Assembly: GCA_964368075.1 (NCBI GenBank)
Contig: CAYJAD010000004.1
Coordinates: forward strand, 24,828 to 88,827
DNA length: 64,000 bases
Origin: CAYJAD01 sp964368075
GTDB lineage: Bacteria; Desulfobacterota; Desulfovibrionia; Desulfovibrionales; Desulfovibrionaceae
Direction of reading: 5' to 3'
Shown here: piece by piece, positions 36,310 through 44,560 of the stretch
How the letters are laid out: each line of letters begins with the position of its first letter
Position numbering within the stretch: position 1 is the first letter of the stretch
The notes under the pieces: model-generated
The model's database searches: none
What the model was told of the DNA's origin: nothing
What the model saw: only the letters and a program-made list of their open reading frames with translations
Program-made: the position numbers and the translations under genes

Positions 36310-38352
36310 ATGGCCCTCGTAACAGCAATTGATCGCACAGAAGTAGTGCATGAATTTCCTTTAAAGGTTCGAGAAATTGAAAATATTTATATTCCTTTGT
36401 CTGATGGGGTGCAATTGGCTGCCCGCATGTGGTTGCCAGATACCCAAGGGCAAAAATATCCTGCCATTTTAGAATATCTTCCTTATCGTAAACGTGATGG
36501 CACGGCGGCAAGAGATGAGCTTTCGCATCCCTATCTTGCCGGACACGGTTATGTGTGTGTACGTGTGGACATACGGGGCTACGGAGAATCTCAAGGGCTT
36601 ATGATGGAAGAGTATGACCCTCAAGAGCAGGCCGACGGCTTGGAAGTTATTGACTGGATTACCCAGCAAGACTGGTGCGACGGCAATGTGGGCATGTGGG
36701 GCATTTCATGGGGGGGCTTCAATGCTTTACAAGTGGCAGCCTTGCGCCCCAAAGCTTTAAAGGCCATCATGTCTTTATGCTCCACTGATGATAGATATTG
36801 TGATGATATACACTATCATAATGGTGCTTTACTTTCGGAAAATATTGGTTGGGCGGCGGTAATGCAAAGCTATTCTGCCTATGCCCCTGACCCTGTCTTG
36901 GTAGGCGATGCGTGGCATGATATGTGGATGCAACGTCTGCAAAATATGCCTTTGCATTGCAAAACTTGGCTTGAGCATTATAAGAAAGATGATTATTGGA
37001 AACATGCATCCATCAGTGAAAACTATAGCTCCATTGAAGCTGCCGTTTACTTGGTGGGCGGTTGGTGGGATTCTTACCATACTGCCCTCATGCGCATGTT
37101 GGAAAATATCACAGCGCCCAAAAAAGCGCTGGTAGGGCCGTGGGCACATAAATATCCTCATTTTGCCATACCAGATCCAGCCATAGGCTTTTTACAAGAA
37201 GCTTTACGTTGGTGGGACTATTGGCTTAAAGGCGTACAAAACGGCATTATGGATGAACCTCTTGCTACTTTTTACATGCAAGAATCCATGCCCCCTGCCG
37301 CAAGCTATGCCAAGCGGGATGGCTACTGGATACAAGAAAAGCAGTGGCCAAGCCCCAATGTTGCCTTAAAGGATTTTCATATTCAAGGCGCTACTTTGAC
37401 ACAGGATAAAGCAAATAATAATGGCGCTACTGTGTGCATTAATGCGCCGGAAAATGTGGGTGCCGCTTCCGGAGAATTTTGCATTATTTGGCTGGGGCCT
37501 GAGTTTCCTACAGACCAGCGCAAAGATGATATGTATTCTAGCGTGTTTACCTCAGCTCCCCTACAAGAAGATCTGCATATTTTAGGTGCTGCCACATTCC
37601 GCTGCCAAATCGCTTCGGACAAGCCCGTGAGCAAATGGTCTTTACGCCTTAATGACGTTTTTCCTAGTGGCGAACGTTCACGTATTACCTACACAGTGCA
37701 AAACCTCTGTATGCGGGATAGCATGGAAGAACCAGAATATTTGGAACCGGGTAAATTCTATGATATTACTGTAAAGCTGGATGATGTGGCCTATATTGTG
37801 CCGGCAGGGCATTGTCTTAGTCTGTCAATTTCTGACACGTATTGGCCTATTATGTGGCCTAGCCCAGAACGCACGTCGCTCACTATGCGCTTGGACTCTG
37901 CTGTTCTTACTGTGCCTTGTCATAATGATGCTACCAAGGTGACTCAAGAACTGTTTAAAAAGCCACAAAGCGCTACGCCCATAGCTTTAGAAGAAGTGCG
38001 GGCTGGCAAAAGCACACGCGTCACCACCGAAGACGCCTATACTGGTCGTGTGACTACAGAAATCTATGATGATTTTGGCACCTTGTGCTACAGCGCCCAT
38101 GGCTTGCATGTGGATCAAGTAGCCATAGAAAAATATAGCATTCTTCCTGATGACCCAACTTCGGCAGAAATGTTTACCTCTTGGGAGCATACGGTATCAC
38201 GAGGCGACTGGTCTTATAAGGTGCTTAGCACGCAAAATGTACGTTCTGACAAAGAAGCTTTTTATATAGAAGCCGAACAAATAGCTTTTGAAGGCGAAAA
38301 AGAAGTGCATAGGCAAGCGTGGTCAGAAAAAGTATTGCGGCAGTATCAATAA
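36310..38352 (+). CDS. CocE/NonD-type (peptidase S15-like) hydrolase
   Basis: 680 residues with no signal peptide, so cytosolic. The N-terminal alpha/beta hydrolase domain carries the nucleophile motif GISWGG (S133), the acid region WWDSYH near 255 and the histidine region GPWAHKYPH near 277. The C-terminal half is a jelly-roll like the X-Pro dipeptidyl-peptidase C-terminal domain. Family members hydrolyse esters or amides (cocaine esterase, glutaryl acylases, X-Pro peptides). Coupling to the BCCT carrier nine bases upstream suggests a trimethylammonium ester or amide substrate, for example an acylated carnitine or choline; this is inference. RBS AAGGAG. Confidence 0.87.
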   Translation: MALVTAIDRTEVVHEFPLKVREIENIYIPLSDGVQLAARMWLPDTQGQKYPAILEYLPYRKRDGTAARDELSHPYLAGHGYVCVRVDIRGYGESQGLMMEEYDPQEQADGLEVIDWITQQDWCDGNVGMWGISWGGFNALQVAALRPKALKAIMSLCSTDDRYCDDIHYHNGALLSENIGWAAVMQSYSAYAPDPVLVGDAWHDMWMQRLQNMPLHCKTWLEHYKKDDYWKHASISENYSSIEAAVYLVGGWWDSYHTALMRMLENITAPKKALVGPWAHKYPHFAIPDPAIGFLQEALRWWDYWLKGVQNGIMDEPLATFYMQESMPPAASYAKRDGYWIQEKQWPSPNVALKDFHIQGATLTQDKANNNGATVCINAPENVGAASGEFCIIWLGPEFPTDQRKDDMYSSVFTSAPLQEDLHILGAATFRCQIASDKPVSKWSLRLNDVFPSGERSRITYTVQNLCMRDSMEEPEYLEPGKFYDITVKLDDVAYIVPAGHCLSLSISDTYWPIMWPSPERTSLTMRLDSAVLTVPCHNDATKVTQELFKKPQSATPIALEEVRAGKSTRVTTEDAYTGRVTTEIYDDFGTLCYSAHGLHVDQVAIEKYSILPDDPTSAEMFTSWEHTVSRGDWSYKVLSTQNVRSDKEAFYIEAEQIAFEGEKEVHRQAWSEKVLRQYQ

Positions 38353-38359
38353 ATAACAT

Positions 38360-38423
38360 CTTTGCATAATGAACTATGCAAAGATTGCGAACCGGGGGAG
38401 GAGATTGAAAAATCTTCTCCCCC
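38360..38423 (+). terminator. Two tandem hairpins after the BCCT-CocE operon
   Basis: First stem CTTTGCATA / TATGCAAAG (38360-38383), 9 bp perfect. Second stem GGGGGAGGAGATT / AATCTTCTCCCCC (38394-38423), 13 bp with one G-U pair and a GAAA loop. No long U-tract follows, only TTGGTGTTT. Confidence 0.65.
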
Positions 38424-38524
38424 TTGGTGTTTATATGCTCTCTTATAAGACAAAAAGTACGACACAGAAGTGCAGGTACAAAACAAAGCATTAAGGCAAT
38501 GTTTTTTTCTGAAGGGGAGAGTTT

Positions 38525-38562
38525 GAGAGGGAAAATTTTTTCTAAAAAAAGTTTCCCCTCTC
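38525..38562. repeat. Palindrome at the CocE/nrfA convergent junction
   Basis: GAGAGGG and CCCTCTC arms enclosing A/T-rich inner arms. Purine/pyrimidine form similar to other convergent junctions in the window; no U-tract. Confidence 0.45.
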
Positions 38563-38585
38563 AGGAAAAAATTACATACGAGTAA

Positions 38586-40130
38586 CTATTTACCGTCTAC
38601 TCTTTTTTGTCCTTCCCAGACCATCTCTGCTTTTGGAAGCACAGGGAGCAGCTTTGTCCATGGATGCTGTTGTAAGAACTCAGCATCTTGCTGTAACTTA
38701 CGGCTAAGTTCTTTGATGGGGGGTACCAAGGTTTTGATATCAGTGACAAGAGTGGCACTTATAGCAAAATTGGTGGCTTCTTCGGCCAAATCTATGGCTT
38801 TTTGACTAAACTCCATGGATTGCATGAGGGTATCCAAAGCCTTGGCAGGGTTGTGGAAACCTATGCTATTTTCTGCGGATACATAATCCCAGAACATTTG
38901 CCCCTTACGTACCATTTCTCTGGCATCCTTCATAAGGGTATCATAATTGGCATTTTTTTCGCCGGTATAATCGGCGGCAAGACGTACAGCTTCGTGCGCC
39001 TTCACTGATACCTCTTGGGCTTTCAAAAGCTGCGTATATGTTTTTTCTTGCGTATAAAGAACACGCTCTTTTAAATATTCAGGAGACTTATCTGCATGGC
39101 ATTGACGACATGCACGCATATTGGTGTCTTTTAATGGTGATGTCCACCAATGGCTGGAAATCTTTTTGCCATCTACACGTTCGTAGCTCATGTGGCAATC
39201 GGCGCAAGAAACGCCGGCGGCTCCATGGGGGCCATCAATCCACGTTTCGTATTCAGGGTGCTGCATTTTGAGCATGGGCGCTTTAGAAGCTGTATGAACC
39301 CAGTCCACAAAGGGGCCGTTCTCTGCTCCATGGCTTTTGTAATACTCATACATATTTTCCGGGGAGAAACCATTATCCCACGGGAAAACAGGCTTGGCAG
39401 CGGGGCCATTATCTTTGTGTGTAAAGTAGTATTCTACGTGGCATTGCGCACATACCAAGGAGCGCATTTCATTGCGGGAAATTTTATCAAGGTCTTTACC
39501 GCTACGCTTGAGCCAATCTTTAAGAGGTTCGGAATAAAGACGTAACTCCATAGTTTGAGGATCGTGGCAGTTGGCGCAACCAATGGTATGGTCTCTGGCG
39601 TCTAACTTATCGCGGAAATAATTGGAGTCCATGCTCCAGAACTTATCGCCGTATTCACCTACCCATTCCATCATCTTAGGGGTCTTACAATTCCAACATG
39701 TGGCTGGTAAGCCACCTTTTTCTGAAAAGCGATTGATACGATCAATATTTACTAAATCATCTATGGCATAAGTATGCCCGCGGGTTTCGTTATATTCATA
39801 ACTAAAGGGATAGCCCAACCAAAGATTTTTTAAATAAGGTTGCGCATGCTTAAAGCCCTTGGGAAGAGGGGAAAAATCATCATTTTTTCTGTAATGAACG
39901 GAGCCTTTATACTCTGTCATTACTGTATCTTCAGCATTTTTTTCAAAAGATGCGTATTGAGCAGGGAAAACATCTTTAAAAGCAGAATTTTTAATTTCGT
40001 CTTTTTTGAGCCCTGTCTCATATGTAGGAGTTTTTAATTCGGTGCTTACATCGTTACAAGCGGCAAGAAAGCCAGTCATAAATAAACACAGCATTACAAC
40101 AATAGGTAGAGAAAGATATTTGTTATTCAT
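38586..40130 (-). CDS. nrfA: Cytochrome c nitrite reductase, catalytic subunit NrfA
   Basis: 514 residues from the ATG at 40130; a TTG two codons earlier is less likely. It reduces nitrite to ammonia with six electrons in the periplasm. Five haem sites are visible: the catalytic CWNCK near 126-130, then CANCH, CAQCH, CADCH and CRQCH. The N-terminus has a lipobox LAAC (C25), so it is probably lipid-anchored. The ATG overlaps the end of nrfH by 8 bp, with AAAGGA upstream, so the subunits are coupled. A divergent haem-motif kinase and a sigma54-type regulator adjoin it. Confidence 0.95.
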   Translation of the reverse strand: MNNKYLSLPIVVMLCLFMTGFLAACNDVSTELKTPTYETGLKKDEIKNSAFKDVFPAQYASFEKNAEDTVMTEYKGSVHYRKNDDFSPLPKGFKHAQPYLKNLWLGYPFSYEYNETRGHTYAIDDLVNIDRINRFSEKGGLPATCWNCKTPKMMEWVGEYGDKFWSMDSNYFRDKLDARDHTIGCANCHDPQTMELRLYSEPLKDWLKRSGKDLDKISRNEMRSLVCAQCHVEYYFTHKDNGPAAKPVFPWDNGFSPENMYEYYKSHGAENGPFVDWVHTASKAPMLKMQHPEYETWIDGPHGAAGVSCADCHMSYERVDGKKISSHWWTSPLKDTNMRACRQCHADKSPEYLKERVLYTQEKTYTQLLKAQEVSVKAHEAVRLAADYTGEKNANYDTLMKDAREMVRKGQMFWDYVSAENSIGFHNPAKALDTLMQSMEFSQKAIDLAEEATNFAISATLVTDIKTLVPPIKELSRKLQQDAEFLQQHPWTKLLPVLPKAEMVWEGQKRVDGK

Positions 40131-40590
40131 CGGCAATCATCCTTTTGCTGATGGGCTTTTGGCGCATATGCGCCACACTGCGGTGACAATCAATGCAATA
40201 GTTTTTTGCTTCCATGCTGGCCACATTAATATTAGTCATGGCGTGGCATGATTTACAATTTTCATTCACCACATCCATAGTGGAAAGGCTCACATGTACA
40301 GGCACATCCTTACCTTGGATGTTAGAGATAACATCCTTAAAGGCCATGGCTGCTTTGTAGGGTAACTTTTCCAATAAATTTGTGGGGGCATGACAACTGT
40401 TGCAAGAAACATTGGCATGGGTTGACATTTTGTGCGTTACTGCCGCACGGTTCATAACGTGACAACTGGAACAAAAAGGCCGATTGTCCGTATAGCGCAT
40501 CATGACGGCGGCGGTAGCAACGGTGCTTACGCCTATCACAATGCCCACAAGTACCAATTTTAGCCACGGGCCGTGGCGAGATGCTCCCAT
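40123..40590 (-). CDS. nrfH: Cytochrome c nitrite reductase, quinol-oxidising subunit NrfH
   Basis: 155 residues. NapC/NirT family anchor that passes electrons from the quinol pool to NrfA. One N-terminal membrane helix (about 10-30) precedes four haem sites CSSCH, CNSCH, CKSCH and CIDCH, the usual number for NrfH. AAAGGAGG lies 6 bp before the ATG. A sigma54-like promoter candidate is found 51-66 bp upstream. First gene of nrfHA. Confidence 0.94.
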   Translation of the reverse strand: MGASRHGPWLKLVLVGIVIGVSTVATAAVMMRYTDNRPFCSSCHVMNRAAVTHKMSTHANVSCNSCHAPTNLLEKLPYKAAMAFKDVISNIQGKDVPVHVSLSTMDVVNENCKSCHAMTNINVASMEAKNYCIDCHRSVAHMRQKPISKRMIADE

Positions 40591-40640
40591 AAAATCCTCC
40601 TTTTTCTATCACCCCTATGGTGAGTGTTATAATGGATATT

Positions 40641-40656
40641 TACAAGAAATATGCCG
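40641..40656 (-). promoter_or_regulatory. Candidate sigma54 promoter of nrfHA
   Basis: On the minus strand GGCAT-N5-TTGTA has the GG and the spacing of a -24/-12 sigma54 promoter but GT instead of GC at -12. It is flanked by AATGGAT and ATCCATT inverted arms (40631-40637, 40663-40669). It lies about 50 bp before nrfH. The neighbouring response regulator has the GAFTGA loop that contacts sigma54, which supports the assignment. Confidence 0.45.
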
Positions 40657-40746
40657 TTTTTCATCCATTAGCTTGAGAAAAAAGTATCAATGTTTTTTAT
40701 TAGTTAGTGTTGCTGTGCTATTTAAATATACAAAGTCTCTTGTTAT

Positions 40747-40789
40747 ATTCCGAAAAATATGACAATAAAGCTGTCATGTTTTTCGGAAT
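40747..40789. repeat. 18-bp inverted repeat overlapping the kinase start
   Basis: ATTCCGAAAAATATGACA (40747-40764) pairs with TGTCATGTTTTTCGGAAT (40772-40789), 17 of 18 exact plus one possible G-U pair, with a 7-base loop. Both candidate start codons of the downstream kinase (40776, 40788) lie in or at the right arm, so the mRNA hairpin could hide the start; at DNA level it could be an operator in the nrfHA divergent region. Confidence 0.65.
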
Positions 40790-43154
40790 GTTGAAATCTA
40801 AACCATCCCTACGGCTCTTTTGGCAAAGGTATCGCTTTGCCTTGCTTGGCTCTATTTTTTGGTGCTTACTGATGGTATCTTTATATTATCATGCGCGCAG
40901 TACCAATCTTTTGCATTTAGAAGATCATTGGCTTACTCAAGCTCGAACTTTGACGGATTTTGTTTTAAACACGCGCCAGTGGAACGCAAGGCATGGTGGT
41001 GTATATGTGCGGGCTAGTGCGTATGGCATGCCTAATCCGTGGTTGCCACAAGAGCAACGCTCTGTCTATTTACAAGATGGAACAGAGTTTGTGCTTATAA
41101 ATCCTGCCTATATGAGTAGGCAATTGAGTGAAAATACCATTTCTTCTGAAATCTCTTTTGCCATTACCAGTCCCTTTCCTTTACGCCCTGATAACATGTC
41201 TGATGCGTGGGAAAAGAAAGCTTTTTCCCAAAGCAAACAAGGCATTTTTGAAGTGTACGCGTATGTGCACGGTAAGGATGCTAAGACTCAAGAATTTACC
41301 ATGGAACAAAATAGCGAAACGCGTTTTCGATATTGGAAGGCTATTGTGGCAAAAAGTTCTTGTCTTTCTTGCCATAAGCATAAAAATGAGGGGGAGGTCT
41401 TAGGGGGGATTAGCGTTAGTCTAGATACGCAATCCGGTTTTAGCGTTATAGTCGGACAAAACAGAAATTTCTTCTTGGCTTATGGACTTATGGCTATTAT
41501 GGGGTCTTTGGCCATGGGCGCCATGAATTTTTTCTATACCCGTAAAGAGCTCATGAAAGAAGCGCAAGAAAAGCTGAAAGATACTTTTATGGCTCATATG
41601 AGTCACGATATGCGTACCCCGCTGGCAGGTATCTTAGGTATGACAGAATTGCTTCGCGAACCGGTGACGCCACAAGCTCAAGCAAAAATTGTGGAATATT
41701 TGCAAACAGCCTCAACTTCATTGTTAGAGATGGTGACAGATATCACCGATTACAGTGCTATTAATGCTCAAAGAATTCATTTGCAGGTAAAACCCTTCTT
41801 ATTGCGCCCGATTTTAGAGCAATGTTGTGCGCTTTTTATACCGTCTTGTGTGGCTAAAGGGTTGACATTGCATTGTGAAGTGGAAGATACAGTGCCGCAA
41901 TGGCTTATGGGAGATAGTTTTCGTTTACGCCAAATCTTAGGGAATATAATTAATAATGCCGTAAAGTTCACTGCCAAAGGCGGCGTCACATTGCATGTGA
42001 ATGTTTCAATGGGGCAGGGGGAATTTTATGGTGAGGGCGGCAATAAATTTATAGGGTTGTATTTTATTATTACTGATACAGGCTGCGGCATAGCTAAAGA
42101 AGACCAGACGCGCATATTTTCACGCTTTGAGCGTGGTAGTAGTACCACCCAAAGCGATATTCCCGGCACTGGTCTTGGCCTTGCCATAGTGGCGGAACTG
42201 ACGCAGCACATGCAAGGAAATATTATACTGCAAAGCACAGTGGGGCAGGGGGCACGCTTTCAGTTGTTTCTCCCATTTCTTGCTTACAACGAAGAAGTGG
42301 GGAGGGGGGTGCACATGAATACCCCACACCAGATACATGGGGAAAAACCTCAGAGTAAAGATAAGTTTTCGGCACATATATTGCTCGTAGAAGACAATGC
42401 CGTAACGGCTTTTTTTGTGCGCACAGTGCTAGAAAAAGCAGGATGTCAGGTGTGGCATGCTGCGCATGGTGCACAAGCGTTAGAATTTTTTGCTCAGCAG
42501 AGCGTAGATTTAGTGTTCATGGATATGCGTATGCCAGGTATGGATGGCCTTAGTGTTGCGCATGCTATGCGGACTCAGGTGAAGGAAGAGAGCGAAGTTT
42601 CACAGCACCATGTGCCTATTGTGCTTATGAGCGCTTCGGTGCTAGATGTGGCAGCGCATCAGTTGCAGAAGCTTCGTATACAAGATGTTTTATTGAAACC
42701 TTTAACCTCACAGGATATTTTATGCTGTGTTGCTAAATACTGTGTAACAGACGGAATTTGTATGGTACAAGTTGAAGACAAAAATGAGGAAGGAACTGCC
42801 CCAAAAACGTGCCTTTGGTTTAATAAAGAAAAGGCATTACAAGCTTTAGATGATGATGTGGAATTGCTGCATACCTTAGTGACGTTATGGCTTGAAGAAT
42901 ATCCACAACGCTTTTTTCATGTGCAAAGGGCTTTGCAAAGGCAGGATGTACACGCTTTACTAGAGCAAGCGCACACCATTAAAAATAGTGCCGCTATGCT
43001 TTGCTGTATGCCACTATACGAATGCGCTAAGGCAATAGAAAATGATTGTAAAAATCAAATTATGGGTGATGGAGCTACTCTTTTGCAATTACACACGCAC
43101 ACTTATATGCAGGTAAAAAAGTGGCATGAGGATACGGTATGGCAAAAATCTTAA
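40776..43154 (+). CDS. Haem-motif hybrid sensor kinase (DUF3365-HisKA-HATPase-REC-HPt)
   Basis: About 793 residues from ATG 40776 (ATG 40788 possible; neither has a good RBS). A membrane helix (about 18-40) precedes a periplasmic domain with one c-type haem motif CLSCH (196-200) in a DUF3365/Tll0287-like setting, then a second helix (about 225-245), a HisKA with H277 in SHDMRTP, HATPase with NAVKFT and GTGLGLA, a receiver with D583 in FMDMRMPG, and a C-terminal HPt with H733 in QAHTIKNSAA. The complete phosphorelay plus covalent haem suggests sensing of nitrite, NO or redox state. It overlaps the response regulator gene by 16 bp and diverges from nrfHA. Confidence 0.88.
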   Translation: MFFGMLKSKPSLRLFWQRYRFALLGSIFWCLLMVSLYYHARSTNLLHLEDHWLTQARTLTDFVLNTRQWNARHGGVYVRASAYGMPNPWLPQEQRSVYLQDGTEFVLINPAYMSRQLSENTISSEISFAITSPFPLRPDNMSDAWEKKAFSQSKQGIFEVYAYVHGKDAKTQEFTMEQNSETRFRYWKAIVAKSSCLSCHKHKNEGEVLGGISVSLDTQSGFSVIVGQNRNFFLAYGLMAIMGSLAMGAMNFFYTRKELMKEAQEKLKDTFMAHMSHDMRTPLAGILGMTELLREPVTPQAQAKIVEYLQTASTSLLEMVTDITDYSAINAQRIHLQVKPFLLRPILEQCCALFIPSCVAKGLTLHCEVEDTVPQWLMGDSFRLRQILGNIINNAVKFTAKGGVTLHVNVSMGQGEFYGEGGNKFIGLYFIITDTGCGIAKEDQTRIFSRFERGSSTTQSDIPGTGLGLAIVAELTQHMQGNIILQSTVGQGARFQLFLPFLAYNEEVGRGVHMNTPHQIHGEKPQSKDKFSAHILLVEDNAVTAFFVRTVLEKAGCQVWHAAHGAQALEFFAQQSVDLVFMDMRMPGMDGLSVAHAMRTQVKEESEVSQHHVPIVLMSASVLDVAAHQLQKLRIQDVLLKPLTSQDILCCVAKYCVTDGICMVQVEDKNEEGTAPKTCLWFNKEKALQALDDDVELLHTLVTLWLEEYPQRFFHVQRALQRQDVHALLEQAHTIKNSAAMLCCMPLYECAKAIENDCKNQIMGDGATLLQLHTHTYMQVKKWHEDTVWQKS

Positions 43155-44550
43155 TTATCGACGATGAAGTTTTACTGCGTACCTTGGTAGAAAAGGTGGG
43201 GCGTCGCCTTGGCTATGAGGTTATGCAAGCCACCACTATAGCGCAAGGCTTGCAGTATGGGGCTTTGGGCGTGGATGTGGTGCTCTTGGATAAAATGCTC
43301 CCCGATGGTGACGGTCTTGCGCATATGCAAGAAATTTTGCAACTGCCGGGTAAGCCGCATGTGTTGGTTATTACCGGTCATGGTGATGGCGATGTGGCAG
43401 AGCATGCTTTTCGCTCCGGCGCATGGGAGTTTTTGTGTAAGCCCCTACAGGTGAAAGAGCTTTCGAATATATTGCAACAGATTATGGCTCATAGGCGCCA
43501 GGCCAAAGAACGCATTAGCTCTGCTTATAGCCATTCAAGACAAGAAAAGAGCTGTCCGCATATCATAGGTAATAGTCCGGTTTTACAAAAAACTTTGCAG
43601 AGATTGTGTGAAGTAGCAAAAAGCTCTGTTAATGTGCTCCTGTTAGGAGAAACAGGAGTAGGGAAAGAACTTTTTGCACGTACTTTATACGAAAACTCTT
43701 TACGCGCTAAACAAGCATTTGTTACTGTAGACTGTGCTGCCTTGCCGGAAAACCTTGTGGAAAGTCACCTTTTTGGGCATACAAAGGGAGCTTTTACCGG
43801 TGCGGATAAAGCGAAAGATGGGCTTTTGTTGCGGGCAAATAATGGAACTCTATTTTTGGATGAAGTGGGGAGCTCGGCATTTCTTCGCAAAAGCTTTTTT
43901 TGCGCGCCTTAGAATTGCGCCGTTTTCGCCCAGTGGGTATGCTTGAAGAGTTGCAAAGTGATTTTCGGCTTATAGCAGCTACTAATAAAGATTTGGAAAG
44001 CTTGGTTAAGCAAGGGAACTTTCGCGAGGATTTATTGTATCGCTTGCAAGGGGTGGTTATTCGAATTCCCCCTTTACGAGAACGGAAAGAAGATATTGAG
44101 GCCTTGGCCACCTTTGCCATTGAGCGTTTTTGTAAAAAAAATGGACTTCCACCCAAGGTATTGAGCGCTCATTGTCTTTCAGCTTTACACGCGTATACAT
44201 GGCCGGGGAATGTGCGCCAGCTTATCCATACTTTAGAGCGAGCTTGCATTATAGCTAAGGATGAAGAAGAACTGTACGCTGTGCACTTGCCCACGGATAT
44301 GCGCGTTAGCATTGTACGCAATAAGGTGCAAGAAGAGGGGCTTCCCCTATCTTCGACTTTTCCTTTGCCCACCATGGAAAATATGCCCACCTTGAAAGAA
44401 TGGAAAAAGATAGCTGAATGTGCGTATTTACAAAAAATTTTAGAAGAAAACGATGGCAATATACGCCTGTGTGCGCAACAGTCAGGCTTGTCGCGCGGGC
44501 ATTTTTACGAGCTTCTTAAAAAGCATACTCTCTCTGCCATGGTAGAATAG
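43139..44550 (+). pseudogene. Sigma54-dependent NtrC-type response regulator, frameshifted
   Basis: Two overlapping frames together make one NtrC-class regulator. First part (43139-43912): receiver with D51 in LLDKMLPDGDG, AAA+ with Walker A GETGVGKE and GAFTGA. It reads DEVG then enters the wrong frame and stops at 43910-43912. Second part, open through 44550, continues ELGISSQKLFLRALELRRF, the rest of the AAA+ and a Fis-type helix-turn-helix near the C-terminus. One missing G in the GGGG run at 43867-43870 explains it. A T7 run at 43895-43901 could allow -1 slippage. Context points to control of nrfHA. It could be real decay, a slippery-site gene or a sequencing error. Confidence 0.85.
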
Positions 44551-44560
44551 TAAATAGGTT

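Noticed and set aside
40707..40775. Longer N-terminus for the haem-motif kinase from an ATG at 40707
   Set aside because: The extra 23 residues run through the inverted repeat, have no RBS and precede the natural basic/hydrophobic start; ATG 40776 or 40788 fits better.
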